A model generated the notes under the pieces. That model worked only from the letters and a program-made list of their open reading frames with translations, did not search any database and was not told the DNA's origin. Both the position numbers and the translations under genes were made by a program. From positions 2,225,081 to 2,289,080 of the forward strand of contig NC_009012.1 of assembly GCF_000015865.1 (NCBI RefSeq): a stretch of DNA of 64,000 nt. The letters run 5' to 3'. This stretch comes from Acetivibrio thermocellus ATCC 27405. Lineage in GTDB: Bacteria > Bacillota > Clostridia > Acetivibrionales > Acetivibrionaceae. This document shows positions 1-7,770 of the stretch, one piece after another. Position 1 is the first letter of the stretch. Each line of letters starts with the position of its first letter.

Positions 1-388
1 CTGAGGGAGATGATGTACAGGCCATTCTTCTTCCTGAATATCTATACCATACTGACTACAAAAAGAAACTTTGTTTCCAGCAGTGTTTGCAAGAGCCATT
101 GCTGCTCCAATCCATGACGGCCCTTCAAGTCCTACATAAAGCCCCACAATAAGTTTGGAAAAGCAGTCCTGGACAATATATAAAACAGGTCTGCCTATAA
201 TATGTGTTCTGTTGAAACGGGAAACCAAATATACATCAGCCACAGTTGCATCAATTTGGAATACTGAGCCAGGTCCTATAGCATCAGTACTAGAACTTCC
301 CAACACAGGACGGTACTCCTGCTCATACTTCTTCGGGCTGAAACGGGAGGAAACCTCTCGCTTGATGTTGCGTTCCCTCTCAAAAAAG

Positions 389-1901
389 GGCAGTGTAAAT
401 ATTTTTGTGTAAACTAATTTTCCTTCTATGTTAGTATTTAAATATATTTTAAGACTCGAAAGTCTGCTTTGTCAAATTTTATAGATTCAAAAGAATTTCT
501 GATAAGAAATTCTTACAAAAGAAAAATTTGACAAAGATGATGCGTATAAAATATTACAGGGGGGTTCAGGAAACCAGAGTTTCCCTGAACCCCTTGATTA
601 TACTATATACGCCCTTCGAACATAATCTGTAGCTGTCCCAGTATCAAACCCCAGTTTTTGTAACGCATCGTCCATTTTGAAGTAATCTTCACTGTAGCTA
701 AATATATGCTCTTTAAAAGTGACTGGTCGCCAGGAAATACTGTCCTTGATTTGTTTATCCTTCTATAACTGCTATTCAGGCTCTCAATAGTATTGGTCGT
801 ATACATGATTTTACGTAGTTCCTCCGAATACTTAAAAAATGGACAAATAACATCCCAATTGCTCTTCCAGCTCTTCATAGCTGCCGGGTATTTCTTCTCC
901 CATTTCTCTGAAACCTCAAGCATCTGGTCGTACCCTGCCTTCTCATTCGGAGCCGTATATATCCGTTTCAAGTCCCTGGCAAATTCCTTTCGGTCTTTAT
1001 CTGACACATACTTTAGCGTGTTTCTTATCTGGTGTACTATACACCTCTGATATTCAGTATTCGGAAAAGCCGCATTGATTGCATCCTTTATCCCTGAAAG
1101 TGCATCAGCACAGAGAATCAGGATGTCTTTAACTCCTCTGTTTTTAAGGTCATTTAAGACACTCAGCCAGAATTTTGAGCTCTCATTTTCTCCTACATAA
1201 ATACCGATAACATCTTTCTGCCCTTCTATATCAATCGCCAGCACAATATATACGGCCTTCTTCCCAACAATGCCGTCATTTTTTACTGAAAAATGAATTG
1301 CGTCAATAAATACTATCGGATAAACCTCTCCCAGAGGCCTTTTCTGCCACTCTTCTATCTCAGGTAGTATTTTATCAGTGATCTTACTTACCATCTCGGC
1401 AGATACTTCAAATCCGTAGATTTCCTGTATCTGCTCGTTGATTTCTCTGGTAGACATCCCCCGCGCATACATTGCTATTATTTTATTTTCAATTTCTGAA
1501 ATGTCCCTTTTATACCTGGGAACAATTTTCGGCTCGAATTCTGCATTCCGGTCCCGCGGGATATCTATTTCCACTTGCCCTACACTTGACTTTAATGTTT
1601 TTGATGTGTACCCGTTACGGTAATTTGATTTCGCTTCTTCAGTTGATTCGTACTTTTCATATCCGAGATGTTCATCCAGCTCTGCTTCCAACATATTTTG
1701 TATCGTATCTCCGAGCAGATCCTTCAATGCTTCCTGCAAATCCTTTGCTGAAGTAATGTTGTACTCAGAAATGAGATTTCTGATAAGCTCTTTCTTTTCT
1801 GGTGTTATTATCCTTTTTCTTGCCATAAAAAACTCCTCCTATACTTTATTATTCTATCATAGAAGGAGTCAATTAGTTTACATAAAATATTTTACAATCT
1901 C
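389..1901 (-). mobile_element. IS256-family element, copy 1 (1513 bp, 8-bp TSD)
   Basis: The ends are set by the duplication CAAAAAAG at 381-388 and 1902-1909. The terminal inverted repeats begin GAGATTGTAAAAT (transposase-start side) and GGCAGTGTAAAT (other side) and share GTAAACTAATT about 15 bases in. The second copy at 28416-29928 has exactly the same length. The 8-bp TSD and GA/GG-initial ends suit the IS256 family. The copy is inserted in tnsB. Confidence 0.95.
603..1826 (-). CDS. IS256-family transposase (mutator type), copy 1
   Basis: 407 residues, the usual length for the family. The DDE triad is visible as IDAIHFS (first Asp, about residue 174), LCADALSG (second Asp, about 240) and TNTIESLN (Glu, about 347). 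The C-terminal 'RCIVHQIRNTLKYV' helical insertion typical of mutator transposases lies between the last two. The RBS AGGAGG precedes the ATG. It differs from copy 2 by one residue (KKAVYIV here, KKAIYIV there), so both insertions look recent and probably active. It moves only its own element and has no functional link to tnsB. Confidence 0.96.
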   Translation of the reverse strand: MARKRIITPEKKELIRNLISEYNITSAKDLQEALKDLLGDTIQNMLEAELDEHLGYEKYESTEEAKSNYRNGYTSKTLKSSVGQVEIDIPRDRNAEFEPKIVPRYKRDISEIENKIIAMYARGMSTREINEQIQEIYGFEVSAEMVSKITDKILPEIEEWQKRPLGEVYPIVFIDAIHFSVKNDGIVGKKAVYIVLAIDIEGQKDVIGIYVGENESSKFWLSVLNDLKNRGVKDILILCADALSGIKDAINAAFPNTEYQRCIVHQIRNTLKYVSDKDRKEFARDLKRIYTAPNEKAGYDQMLEVSEKWEKKYPAAMKSWKSNWDVICPFFKYSEELRKIMYTTNTIESLNSSYRRINKSRTVFPGDQSLLKSIYLATVKITSKWTMRYKNWGLILGQLQIMFEGRI

Positions 1902-2635
1902 CAAAAAAGTAACGGAACTGTCCAAAAGTAGGGACTTCAGAGGAAGGTTTCAGAATGGGTATTTTCTTTCCGTCAACCGTCCTATGGCCATCGTTAAAAT
2001 ACTCCTTTAGCATCAGTTCATAAGTCATAGTCAAGGAATGCTTGGCAGAACTATAGTAAAACCTGTTTATTGCAATTCTGAATATGCGCTTTATTTCTTC
2101 GTCAACACTAATACCAGCGCCGATAATATTCGCATGCTTTCTTGGTCGCCCAAGTTTTACGCCTTTGGTATTCCTTTCTTTACCTCTACCGCCACACCTG
2201 TCATAGTCAGGCAGTAGGGCATTTACTATCTTGCCTCTTATCCAATACCGTTTCAGATATTTATAAATTACTTTCTCTGAAAGTCCGTATTTTTGTGCAA
2301 CTGTTTTTACATGTTTAGCCCTTTCCCTTGGATAATAAATTTCAGGTTCTAAAATAACTATACTTGATATAGCCTCCCACGCTCTGTCCCTTATGGCTTT
2401 AGCCTTCTCTGACAGTAATACCTCATCAACAACTCTTGAAAACGGGTCTTTATCAAGCATTATTGCTTCCTCTGTATCCAAGGCTACTTTGTACTCGCTT
2501 ATTGTCCTTGCATAAGGAAGTTTATTGGCATTTACATCAATGACATAAGTTAAATCACTTATCTCATCTAACCATAGAATCCGTTCTATTACGCTTACTC
2601 CCTGTTCCTTGGTTCCTATCCACTCAATTAGAACA

Positions 2636-3490
2636 TTAACCGCCAGCACTCCGCATTCCCTCCTCCATATCCCTAACAATTTGAATACTGTTTGCGGGAG
2701 CATTTAAGTCTATTGGTGTTTCCATATCAATCTTAATCGCTTTTACGGCAACCAGATAACGGAACAAGAACAGGCCTGTCCCTGTATCCAGAGCATAATC
2801 ATAATCAAAATCAGCAATTACACTCCGTATGGATTTTGTACTGTTAGCAAGCCTGAACTGAAGCGCTGAACCAAGTTCAACTATATCATCCTCATTAAAC
2901 CTCATGTCAGGCAGCATATGTATTGATGAAAGCGCCCATTCTATGTTTTTGGCTTTATCACGGTTTATGTCTTTCTCCGTCACAATAGCCCAGTCCACAC
3001 CTTTTATTTGCCAATACCTGCGCTCCATTTCCAACTTTTCAAGCGTTGTTTTTCTCTCAAGAATTTTTGATGATTTCACACTCCTTGCAGCATATGAGGT
3101 TTTCCCATTCTTCAACTTAACGGTAATTAGAAATGTTGTGGTAAGGACATATGGACAGCCAGTTTTTTTGTCAATAAACAGATTCTTGCTAATATCCTGC
3201 TTATCTTGGACAACTTCATCAAAATCCAGCAGCGGATAAAACTCCCGAATATCGATTATTTTGTTCCCTTCGTCAAATTCTAAAAGGTAAAAGTACCAGG
3301 TTTCAATATCCGCCATAAAATGATGAACCCTTCCCGTTTTGATTCCCTTGATACGGCTGCACCTCCCCCTTGAGGAGAAATCTGTAACAGTAAGCCAGGG
3401 TTTATATTCCTTTCCTTCTCCCTGCCCCCTACCCTCCTGTAACCATTTATTTAATTTATTTTCATCCCAATCCGTTTTCCGCTTAGCCAT
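2636..3490 (-). CDS. tnsA: Tn7-like transposon endonuclease TnsA
   Basis: TnsA cuts the 5' ends of Tn7-like elements, turning replicative insertion into cut-and-paste. The family signature MADIETWYFYLLEF followed by DIREFYPL is present, including the first catalytic Glu. After it comes GCPYVLTTTFLITVKL and then ARSVKSSKIL with the catalytic-type Lys. The middle motif is normally TTDFL, so the Asp of the restriction-endonuclease-like triad appears to be Thr here. The start is ATG 3490 behind AGGAGG at 7 nt spacing; an in-frame ATG further upstream lacks an RBS. The gene is 284 codons and overlaps tnsB by 14 bp. The C-terminal part (about 190-284) matches the TnsA winged-helix region in length. 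Family call strong, activity doubtful. Confidence 0.88.
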   Translation of the reverse strand: MAKRKTDWDENKLNKWLQEGRGQGEGKEYKPWLTVTDFSSRGRCSRIKGIKTGRVHHFMADIETWYFYLLEFDEGNKIIDIREFYPLLDFDEVVQDKQDISKNLFIDKKTGCPYVLTTTFLITVKLKNGKTSYAARSVKSSKILERKTTLEKLEMERRYWQIKGVDWAIVTEKDINRDKAKNIEWALSSIHMLPDMRFNEDDIVELGSALQFRLANSTKSIRSVIADFDYDYALDTGTGLFLFRYLVAVKAIKIDMETPIDLNAPANSIQIVRDMEEGMRSAGG

Positions 3491-3848
3491 GCAGATACCT
3501 CCTGAGTTAGGAATTAAGTATAAAGGATTACGGAACAAAGGAGAATGATATCGTAATGTAATTCATACTCCACTTCCTTAAGTCCCTTATCCCTTGCCTC
3601 TAAAACCTTTTTTATAATAAAACTCTTATCCCTTTTCCCTTATTCGTCTATTCCCTGAAAAACAAAAATGCCACTGACTACAGTTGGACACCTTTATTAG
3701 GTGACTGTGTCAATGGCACTTAGTCCATTTCCCTTGAACCTATTTCCATTATATCATGGACCGACTTTATTTTAAACGTAAAATCTGACTTGAAATAATA
3801 TGCAGTAGTCGGATAAAATTCTGTGTAACCAACATAAGGAGGTATTTT
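3491..3848. other. Intergenic stretch, probable terminal region of the Tn7-like element
   Basis: 358 bp lie between the tnsA start and the next gene. In Tn7 the first tns gene starts just inside one transposon end, so an end with TnsB sites is expected here. Repeated CTTATCCCTT words near 3587 and 3635 and related CCCTT words could be such sites, but they do not match Tn7 sites I know. A long hairpin lies at 3668-3719. No duplication can be checked because the other end is outside the window. Confidence 0.35.
3668..3719. repeat. Long imperfect hairpin, arms of about 20 bp
   Basis: The left arm begins TGCCACTGACTACAGT and the right arm, reverse complemented, begins TGCCATTGACACAGT. The stem continues through CACCT to a 5-base loop near 3695. 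There is no T-run after either arm, so it is not a simple terminator. It could be a terminal or REP-like structure of the neighbouring Tn7-like element, or a separate small repeat. Confidence 0.55.
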
Positions 3849-4040
3849 ATGAGGCATAGTGTTTTTTTGACTATAAAACTGGTAATTCTCATGAGCATGT
3901 TTTTGTTACCATTTACCATTATTACAGAAAATATGTTTATCCGCTTTATTGCAGGCTCCCTGCAAGGTATATTCCTTATTATGCTTCTTTCTTTTACCGT
4001 AAAGGTTCAATCATACTTTAAAAAAGATAAGAAATATTAA
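3849..4040 (+). CDS. Small membrane protein, 63 residues
   Basis: Function not recognised. A perfect AAGGAGGT sits 7 nt before the ATG and a terminator-like hairpin follows, so this is very likely a real gene although it is alone on the plus strand. The sequence has two hydrophobic segments (about residues 6-25 and 29-52) and a lysine-rich C-terminus (VQSYFKKDKKY), suggesting a two-span inner-membrane protein with a cytoplasmic basic tail. It lies between the Tn7-like genes and the XRE/ImmA/PIN operon. No family signature was seen. Confidence 0.6.
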   Translation: MRHSVFLTIKLVILMSMFLLPFTIITENMFIRFIAGSLQGIFLIMLLSFTVKVQSYFKKDKKY

Positions 4041-4050
4041 AGCAATAAGA

Positions 4051-4090
4051 AAAAGGGTTTGGTAGGCTTAAAATCTACTAAAACCTTTTT
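4051..4090. terminator. Bidirectional rho-independent terminator
   Basis: A-rich left arm AAAAGGGTTTGGTAG and right arm CTACTAAAACCTTTTT pair with two G-U pairs. There is a T-run on the plus strand and an A-run that becomes a T-run on the minus strand. It serves the small gene ending at 4040 and the convergent PIN-like gene ending at 4108. Confidence 0.75.
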
Positions 4091-4107
4091 ACTATAGTCC
4101 AGTATAT

Positions 4108-4977
4108 TCAAAAGATTAAATGTATCGTGCTGTCCTTTAACATTTCTAAAAATGCTGCATTATCTATCAATTTGTCTTGCTCCTCAATTGAATTATCCTG
4201 TTTTTTTCTCGTAAATTTTATTCTCCTCGTCTGCCTGTAACTGTCCACAAAAGCATCAATATTTTCTTCGTTTATATACCCAAGCCTTGTCCATTCATAA
4301 ATCAAAAAGTCATTCGATTTGAAAGTTATGGAAGTATTGCTCCTGTCTTTAAATCGCTCATCTCTATAAAGCATTTCTTTAGCCTTAGAAACAAATTCAT
4401 AGGTATCCCTGTCACTGCTGAAGATAGTTATAATATCAATGCTTCCACTGTAATAATAGGAAAGGATATAACTTAAAACGGCAATAGATATCTCTCCTGC
4501 ATTCTTCTTCTGAATTCTTCCGTTTGAAAGTTTTCTTTGGTCTAGTCCCTCTTCATAAAACACGCTAAGCCATTCCTCATAAGGGTCTAAATCCTCTATA
4601 GGCCTATTTTTTAAGATGTTTTTCTTGATAAAACTAACAAGCCTGCTCACATTGTAGCAGCAATGCAAAAACAGATAGTATAATTCTGCTTCTTTGTAAT
4701 CCACCAATGTTAAATAATCAACTTCATCTATAATTTGGACCTTCGAATAATGTTTTAAATCATTTATGTAACTTTTTCTATTATCACTATCACAGACCTC
4801 AACCCATACCCATTTGGGGATAAGAATCATATCATACTGGCTAAATATCTTTTCAGGGCTGACGCTCTTGCGTACCCATGTTAAAAATTCAACAGAATTA
4901 TTATCCAGGATGCAAACTTTGAGAGACCTGCCCGTGGAAAGGTATTTTTTTAATTCTTTTATGTCTTCTCCTTTCAT
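4108..4977 (-). CDS. PIN-like domain protein, putative toxin/nuclease of a three-gene module
   Basis: 289 residues. PIN domains are small metal-dependent RNases common as toxins. Supporting features are an N-terminal strand with acidic residue followed by NNSVEFL (VCILDNNSVEFL, about 22-33), a second acidic position in the WVEVCDSD segment, a helix with a conserved Glu (NAGEISIAVLSYIL, about 162-175), and the late PIN-type Asp segment IFSSDRDTYEF (about 186-196). This order is that of a PIN fold, but the match is distant. Its ATG overlaps the stop of the ImmA/IrrE gene by 4 bp, so the two are coupled. The start is supported by AAGGAG-like sequence inside the upstream gene. Role as effector is inference from context. 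Confidence 0.55.
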   Translation of the reverse strand: MKGEDIKELKKYLSTGRSLKVCILDNNSVEFLTWVRKSVSPEKIFSQYDMILIPKWVWVEVCDSDNRKSYINDLKHYSKVQIIDEVDYLTLVDYKEAELYYLFLHCCYNVSRLVSFIKKNILKNRPIEDLDPYEEWLSVFYEEGLDQRKLSNGRIQKKNAGEISIAVLSYILSYYYSGSIDIITIFSSDRDTYEFVSKAKEMLYRDERFKDRSNTSITFKSNDFLIYEWTRLGYINEENIDAFVDSYRQTRRIKFTRKKQDNSIEEQDKLIDNAAFLEMLKDSTIHLIF

Positions 4978-5768
4978 TTGGCAAGCCCCTCCACTCCTTT
5001 TTTAATTTTATTCTTTAGCGTGAGCAGAAACTGATAATTATCTTTATGATGGGAGACATCTGGGTTTTCTTTCATAACACTTTGTATTTTCTTCTCCAAA
5101 CCACCTAAACTTACAACATATGAGGGTTTCACTAACTCTGCATCCAATTCCAAATCTATAAATTTCTGCACTAAGTTCTCAGGCTTATTATCAAAATGCT
5201 CAAGAATTTTTTCTTTTAAATCCAAATCATTATATTTTGTAACGGCTTCTTCAAACAGTTCTATCAGTACTGCCTTATATGGTGCCTTATATACATCCAT
5301 GCATTTTATGACTCTGTCGATAAAATCTTCATCATCTAATGAATAGTAGTAATCGTACACATTGCCAAAAATCATTTTTGCTGCAAAATAATCTGCTTTT
5401 CTTTCATTTAAATCCATATCAACGGCAATGTTATGGGTCTCATCCCTTAAACTGAGGTCATAGAACAAATGATATATTTCATGCCATGCAACAAAATATT
5501 GATAGACACGTGGCTGGGCTGTATTGATAACTGGTATTTTGATATTTCCCTTTGTAATAATAGCCCCGCCCCAATACTCATCATCAATGGGAATCTGGAT
5601 TAAATGATTCTCTTTTAATACCGAAAAAGACAGTTTATCCTGCCCCGTTACTCCCGACTTATTAAATCTGACTGTAAAATCATTTGTTAATCTTAATATA
5701 TCATCTTTAATCAGGTTATTTTTTTCAATAACCTGCTCAAGATTATTACTCGTTATTAATTCCGACAT
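4974..5768 (-). CDS. ImmA/IrrE family metallopeptidase
   Basis: 264 residues. The zinc peptidase signature HEIYHLFYD (HExxH, near residue 100) is followed by NERKADYFAAKM, the third metal ligand region of ImmA/IrrE enzymes, which cleave XRE-type repressors. The preceding strand IPVINTAQPRVYQYFVAWHE matches the family. About 120 residues of C-terminal helical sequence have no recognised match. The start is ATG 5768 behind AAGAAGG; a longer frame overlaps the XRE gene. It sits between XRE and PIN genes in one operon, so the likely role is derepression through cleavage of the upstream regulator or control of the downstream nuclease. Confidence 0.85.
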   Translation of the reverse strand: MSELITSNNLEQVIEKNNLIKDDILRLTNDFTVRFNKSGVTGQDKLSFSVLKENHLIQIPIDDEYWGGAIITKGNIKIPVINTAQPRVYQYFVAWHEIYHLFYDLSLRDETHNIAVDMDLNERKADYFAAKMIFGNVYDYYYSLDDEDFIDRVIKCMDVYKAPYKAVLIELFEEAVTKYNDLDLKEKILEHFDNKPENLVQKFIDLELDAELVKPSYVVSLGGLEKKIQSVMKENPDVSHHKDNYQFLLTLKNKIKKGVEGLAK

Positions 5769-5781
5769 AATCTGCACCTTC

Positions 5782-6156
5782 TTAATTGTAATACAGTTCA
5801 CACATATGAACTATATCCTCTAAAATACCAAACATCTCTTGAGCATTAGGTTTCAGGGCATGATTTTCTGGTGCATTGTCAGACAGCGCAAAAACAAGTT
5901 CCTTTTTCGCCTTGTACTTTGGAACATAGTTTAGTAGTTGTTCTTCATCCATATTCTGGCTGTCCAAAATCTTTTGAATATGGGTTTTGAATGTAGCAAG
6001 GCTGTCGACTTCTCCTTTGATTAGTTTATCCAAAGTAGGCCGTGAAATATTAGTAAGCCTTGAGAAGGAAGACTTTGTATATCCTTTGTCTTTAATGATA
6101 TTCAATATATTTTTGCCAATTAGTTTTCTATTTTCAAATAATAATTCCATACTCAT
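5782..6156 (-). CDS. XRE-type HTH regulator, first gene of the XRE/ImmA/PIN operon
   Basis: 124 residues. Residues about 10-60 form a lambda-repressor-like HTH: NIIKDKGYTKSSFSRL, then SRPTLDKLIKGEVDSLATF, the usual recognition-helix and following helix. The C-terminal half (from about 65) is not recognised and could be the cleavage or interaction region. RBS AGGAGG lies 8 nt before the ATG. Upstream there is a TATAAT box and a palindrome at 6207-6231, so autorepression is likely. The ImmA/IrrE gene follows after 13 bp. An antitoxin or repressor role is inferred from the layout. Confidence 0.83.
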   Translation of the reverse strand: MSMELLFENRKLIGKNILNIIKDKGYTKSSFSRLTNISRPTLDKLIKGEVDSLATFKTHIQKILDSQNMDEEQLLNYVPKYKAKKELVFALSDNAPENHALKPNAQEMFGILEDIVHMCELYYN

Positions 6157-6206
6157 TTTTTACACCTCCTGCTATATTATACACCAAAAGTGTAAAAAAA
6201 GATACG

Positions 6207-6231
6207 GTTTGTAAAAAATATTTTTACAAAC
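6207..6231. promoter_or_regulatory. Palindromic operator upstream of the XRE gene
   Basis: A 25-bp near-perfect palindrome with arms GTTTGTAAAAA and its complement. A shorter related half-site (GTGTAAAA) lies at 6190-6198, close to the TATAAT (minus strand) that precedes the XRE RBS. The position suits autoregulation by the HTH protein. The IS150-type element begins only 50 bp away. Confidence 0.6.
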
Positions 6232-6338
6232 TTTTGAGGTTATCTTTTCAGTTGTAAAATTTTCTATAAGAAAAAAGCATTATAATGATACCAAAAATTA
6301 AGACAGACAAAACAGCCCAAATAAGTTAGAATGGAACT

Positions 6339-6632
6339 ATGGAAAAGAGAAAACATTTTACACCTGAACAAAAAGCAAAAATAGTGATTGAGGTCATCAA
6401 GGGAGAAAGAACGCTGAATGAGATTGCTGCAGAATATGGAATTCATCCAAACCTGTTAAGTCGCTGGAAGACTGAATTCATAAGCAATGCGGGCAGAGTA
6501 TTCAGCAAGGAAACTGATGAAGTAGAGAAGGTCAAACAGTCGTATGAAAAGGAGAAGGACGAACTGCTTAAGCAAATTGGTCAACTATCATATGAGGTTG
6601 CCTGGCTTAAAAAAAAATCTGGCCTCCTCTAA
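6339..6632 (+). CDS. IS150-type transposase OrfA (HTH)
   Basis: 97 residues. The N-terminal HTH (FTPEQKAKIVIEVIKGERT, then IAAEYGIHPNLLSRWKTEF) binds the IS ends. A leucine/heptad region follows (about 55-95), probably the coiled coil used for OrfAB multimers. A run of nine A residues at about 6608-6617, within the orfB overlap, is a likely site for -1 frameshifting to give OrfAB. No strong RBS is seen. Identical to the other copy. Confidence 0.92.
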   Translation: MEKRKHFTPEQKAKIVIEVIKGERTLNEIAAEYGIHPNLLSRWKTEFISNAGRVFSKETDEVEKVKQSYEKEKDELLKQIGQLSYEVAWLKKKSGLL

Positions 6633-7491
6633 ATCCCGAGAAGACCGCATGAAAATGATTGATAGAAATGAGAAGAAACTCAGCATAACAAGGCAAGCAG
6701 AATTATTGAGCTTAAACCGTACGAGCGTTTACTACAAGCCTGCTCCGGTAAATGAGGAGGAATACCTGATTAAGCGTATCATTGATGAAATTTACGCGTC
6801 TTATCCGGAATATGGCTATCGCAGGATGACAAGTATATTGAACAAGGATTATCACATTCATATCAATCGAAAACGGACCCGGCGTTATATGAGGGAAATG
6901 GGCATACATGGATTCTGTCCTGGCCCCAACCTCAGCAAACGAATACATGGTAAGAATTTGTATCCATATCTGTTGAGAAACTTGAAAATTGATCATCCTA
7001 ATCAGGTATGGTCCATAGATGTGACCTATTGCCGAATGAAACGCGGTTTCATGTATATGGTTGCAATAATAGACTGGTATTCTCGGTATATTGTTGGGTT
7101 TGAACTATCAAACACTCTTGATAAGACATTCGTCATAGAAGCAATCCAAAAGGCCATAAAGCGATATGGCAAGCCTGAAATCATGAACAGTGATCAAGGC
7201 TCACAGTTTACCAGTGATGATTACATAAATCTATTAAAAAATAACGGTATCAAAATATCTATGGATGGAAAAGGAAGAGCATTAGACAACCAAAGGATAG
7301 AACGATTTTTCCGTTCCTACAAGTGGGAGAAACTTTATCTTGAAGAGTGCGAAACGGTACAACAACTTAGACAAATCACAAAGGAATATGTGGAGCACTA
7401 TAACCATAGGAGACCGCACCAGTCATTGGATTACAAAACACCGGCAGAGTATTACTTTGGAGGATATGACCAGCTACTGGCAGTTGTATAG
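6544..7491 (+). CDS. IS150-type transposase OrfB (DDE integrase)
   Basis: 315 codons as an open frame. The functional product is expected to be the OrfAB fusion through the A-run, so the first about 25 codons are probably not used alone. The HTH_21-like region YGYRRMTSILNKD is followed by the rve core: WSIDVTYCR (first Asp), MNSDQGSQFTS (second Asp) and LDNQRIERFFRSYK (Glu). The C-terminal HYNHRRPHQSLDY motif is typical of IS3. One residue differs between copies (SMDGKG here, SMDEKG in copy 2). Confidence 0.95.
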   Translation: MKRRRTNCLSKLVNYHMRLPGLKKNLASSKSREDRMKMIDRNEKKLSITRQAELLSLNRTSVYYKPAPVNEEEYLIKRIIDEIYASYPEYGYRRMTSILNKDYHIHINRKRTRRYMREMGIHGFCPGPNLSKRIHGKNLYPYLLRNLKIDHPNQVWSIDVTYCRMKRGFMYMVAIIDWYSRYIVGFELSNTLDKTFVIEAIQKAIKRYGKPEIMNSDQGSQFTSDDYINLLKNNGIKISMDGKGRALDNQRIERFFRSYKWEKLYLEECETVQQLRQITKEYVEHYNHRRPHQSLDYKTPAEYYFGGYDQLLAVV

Positions 7492-7727
7492 AATTATGGG
7501 GCTCCGCCCCAAACCCCGTCCTCACCGGAAGGCAGCCGGTCTGTCATAACAGACCGGAAAGCAAAAGGATATATGTCCAAAGGATGTCAAGGGTCAAGAT
7601 GAACTCGCTTACGCTCGCCCTTGACATCCTCCAACAGAGTGCACAGTTGTAAAGATTATACAAAATTAAGAAAGGAGAGCTAACTTAGAAAAGCTAAAAA
7701 ACTGTCTTGACAATGGGGAGCATTATA
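7492..7727 (+). repeat. Structured 3' tail of the IS150-type element
   Basis: 236 bp after orfB hold three hairpins: GGGGCTCCGCCCC near 7499-7511, CCGGTCTG...CAGACCGG near 7535-7556, and a long one with arms GGATGTCAAGGG and CCCTTGACATCC at about 7582-7632. The tail is also present in copy 2. These could act as terminators or transposition enhancers, or be an inserted repeat carried by the IS. Confidence 0.7.
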
Positions 7728-7770
7728 CATCGGCAGAATTTAATTCCTGCTAATGCCTTTTCCCTATTGC

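Larger units (their letters stand above)
1..2649 (-). pseudogene. tnsB: Tn7-like transposase TnsB, split by an IS256-family insertion; runs off the left edge
   Basis: TnsB is the DDE (retroviral integrase fold) transposase that joins Tn7-like transposon ends to target DNA. The 5' part lies at 1902-2649 and the continuation at 1-380, with the IS and one TSD copy between them. Removing these restores one open frame: the junction reads RYFF then ERERNIK. The left part contains FQIDATVADVY (first catalytic Asp) and the GRPVLY...D.FSKLIVG core typical of the TnsB/Mu rve domain. The start is taken as GTG at 2649, overlapping the tnsA stop by 14 bp behind a GGAGGG sequence, so the two genes are translationally coupled. 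The 3' end, and any tnsC or targeting genes, lie outside the window. As it stands the gene cannot make full TnsB. Family call is strong. Confidence 0.88.
6281..7727 (+). mobile_element. IS3-family (IS150-type) element, copy 1 (1447 bp, 3-bp TSD)
   Basis: Both ends start TATAATG (TATAATGATACC left, TATAATGCTCCCC right) and share AAGACAG further in. They are flanked by the duplication CAT at 6278-6280 and 7728-7730. The inverted copy at 13929-15375 has the same length. It contains overlapping orfA/orfB and an unusually long structured 3' tail. Confidence 0.93.

Noticed and set aside
1-3790. CRISPR-associated transposon (CAST)
   Set aside because: Only tnsA and a split tnsB are visible; no cas gene, tniQ or array is in the window.
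7340-7549. 69-codon frame over the orfB end and IS tail (also at 14107-14316)
   Set aside because: Overlaps the conserved orfB C-terminus in another frame, no RBS; shadow frame.
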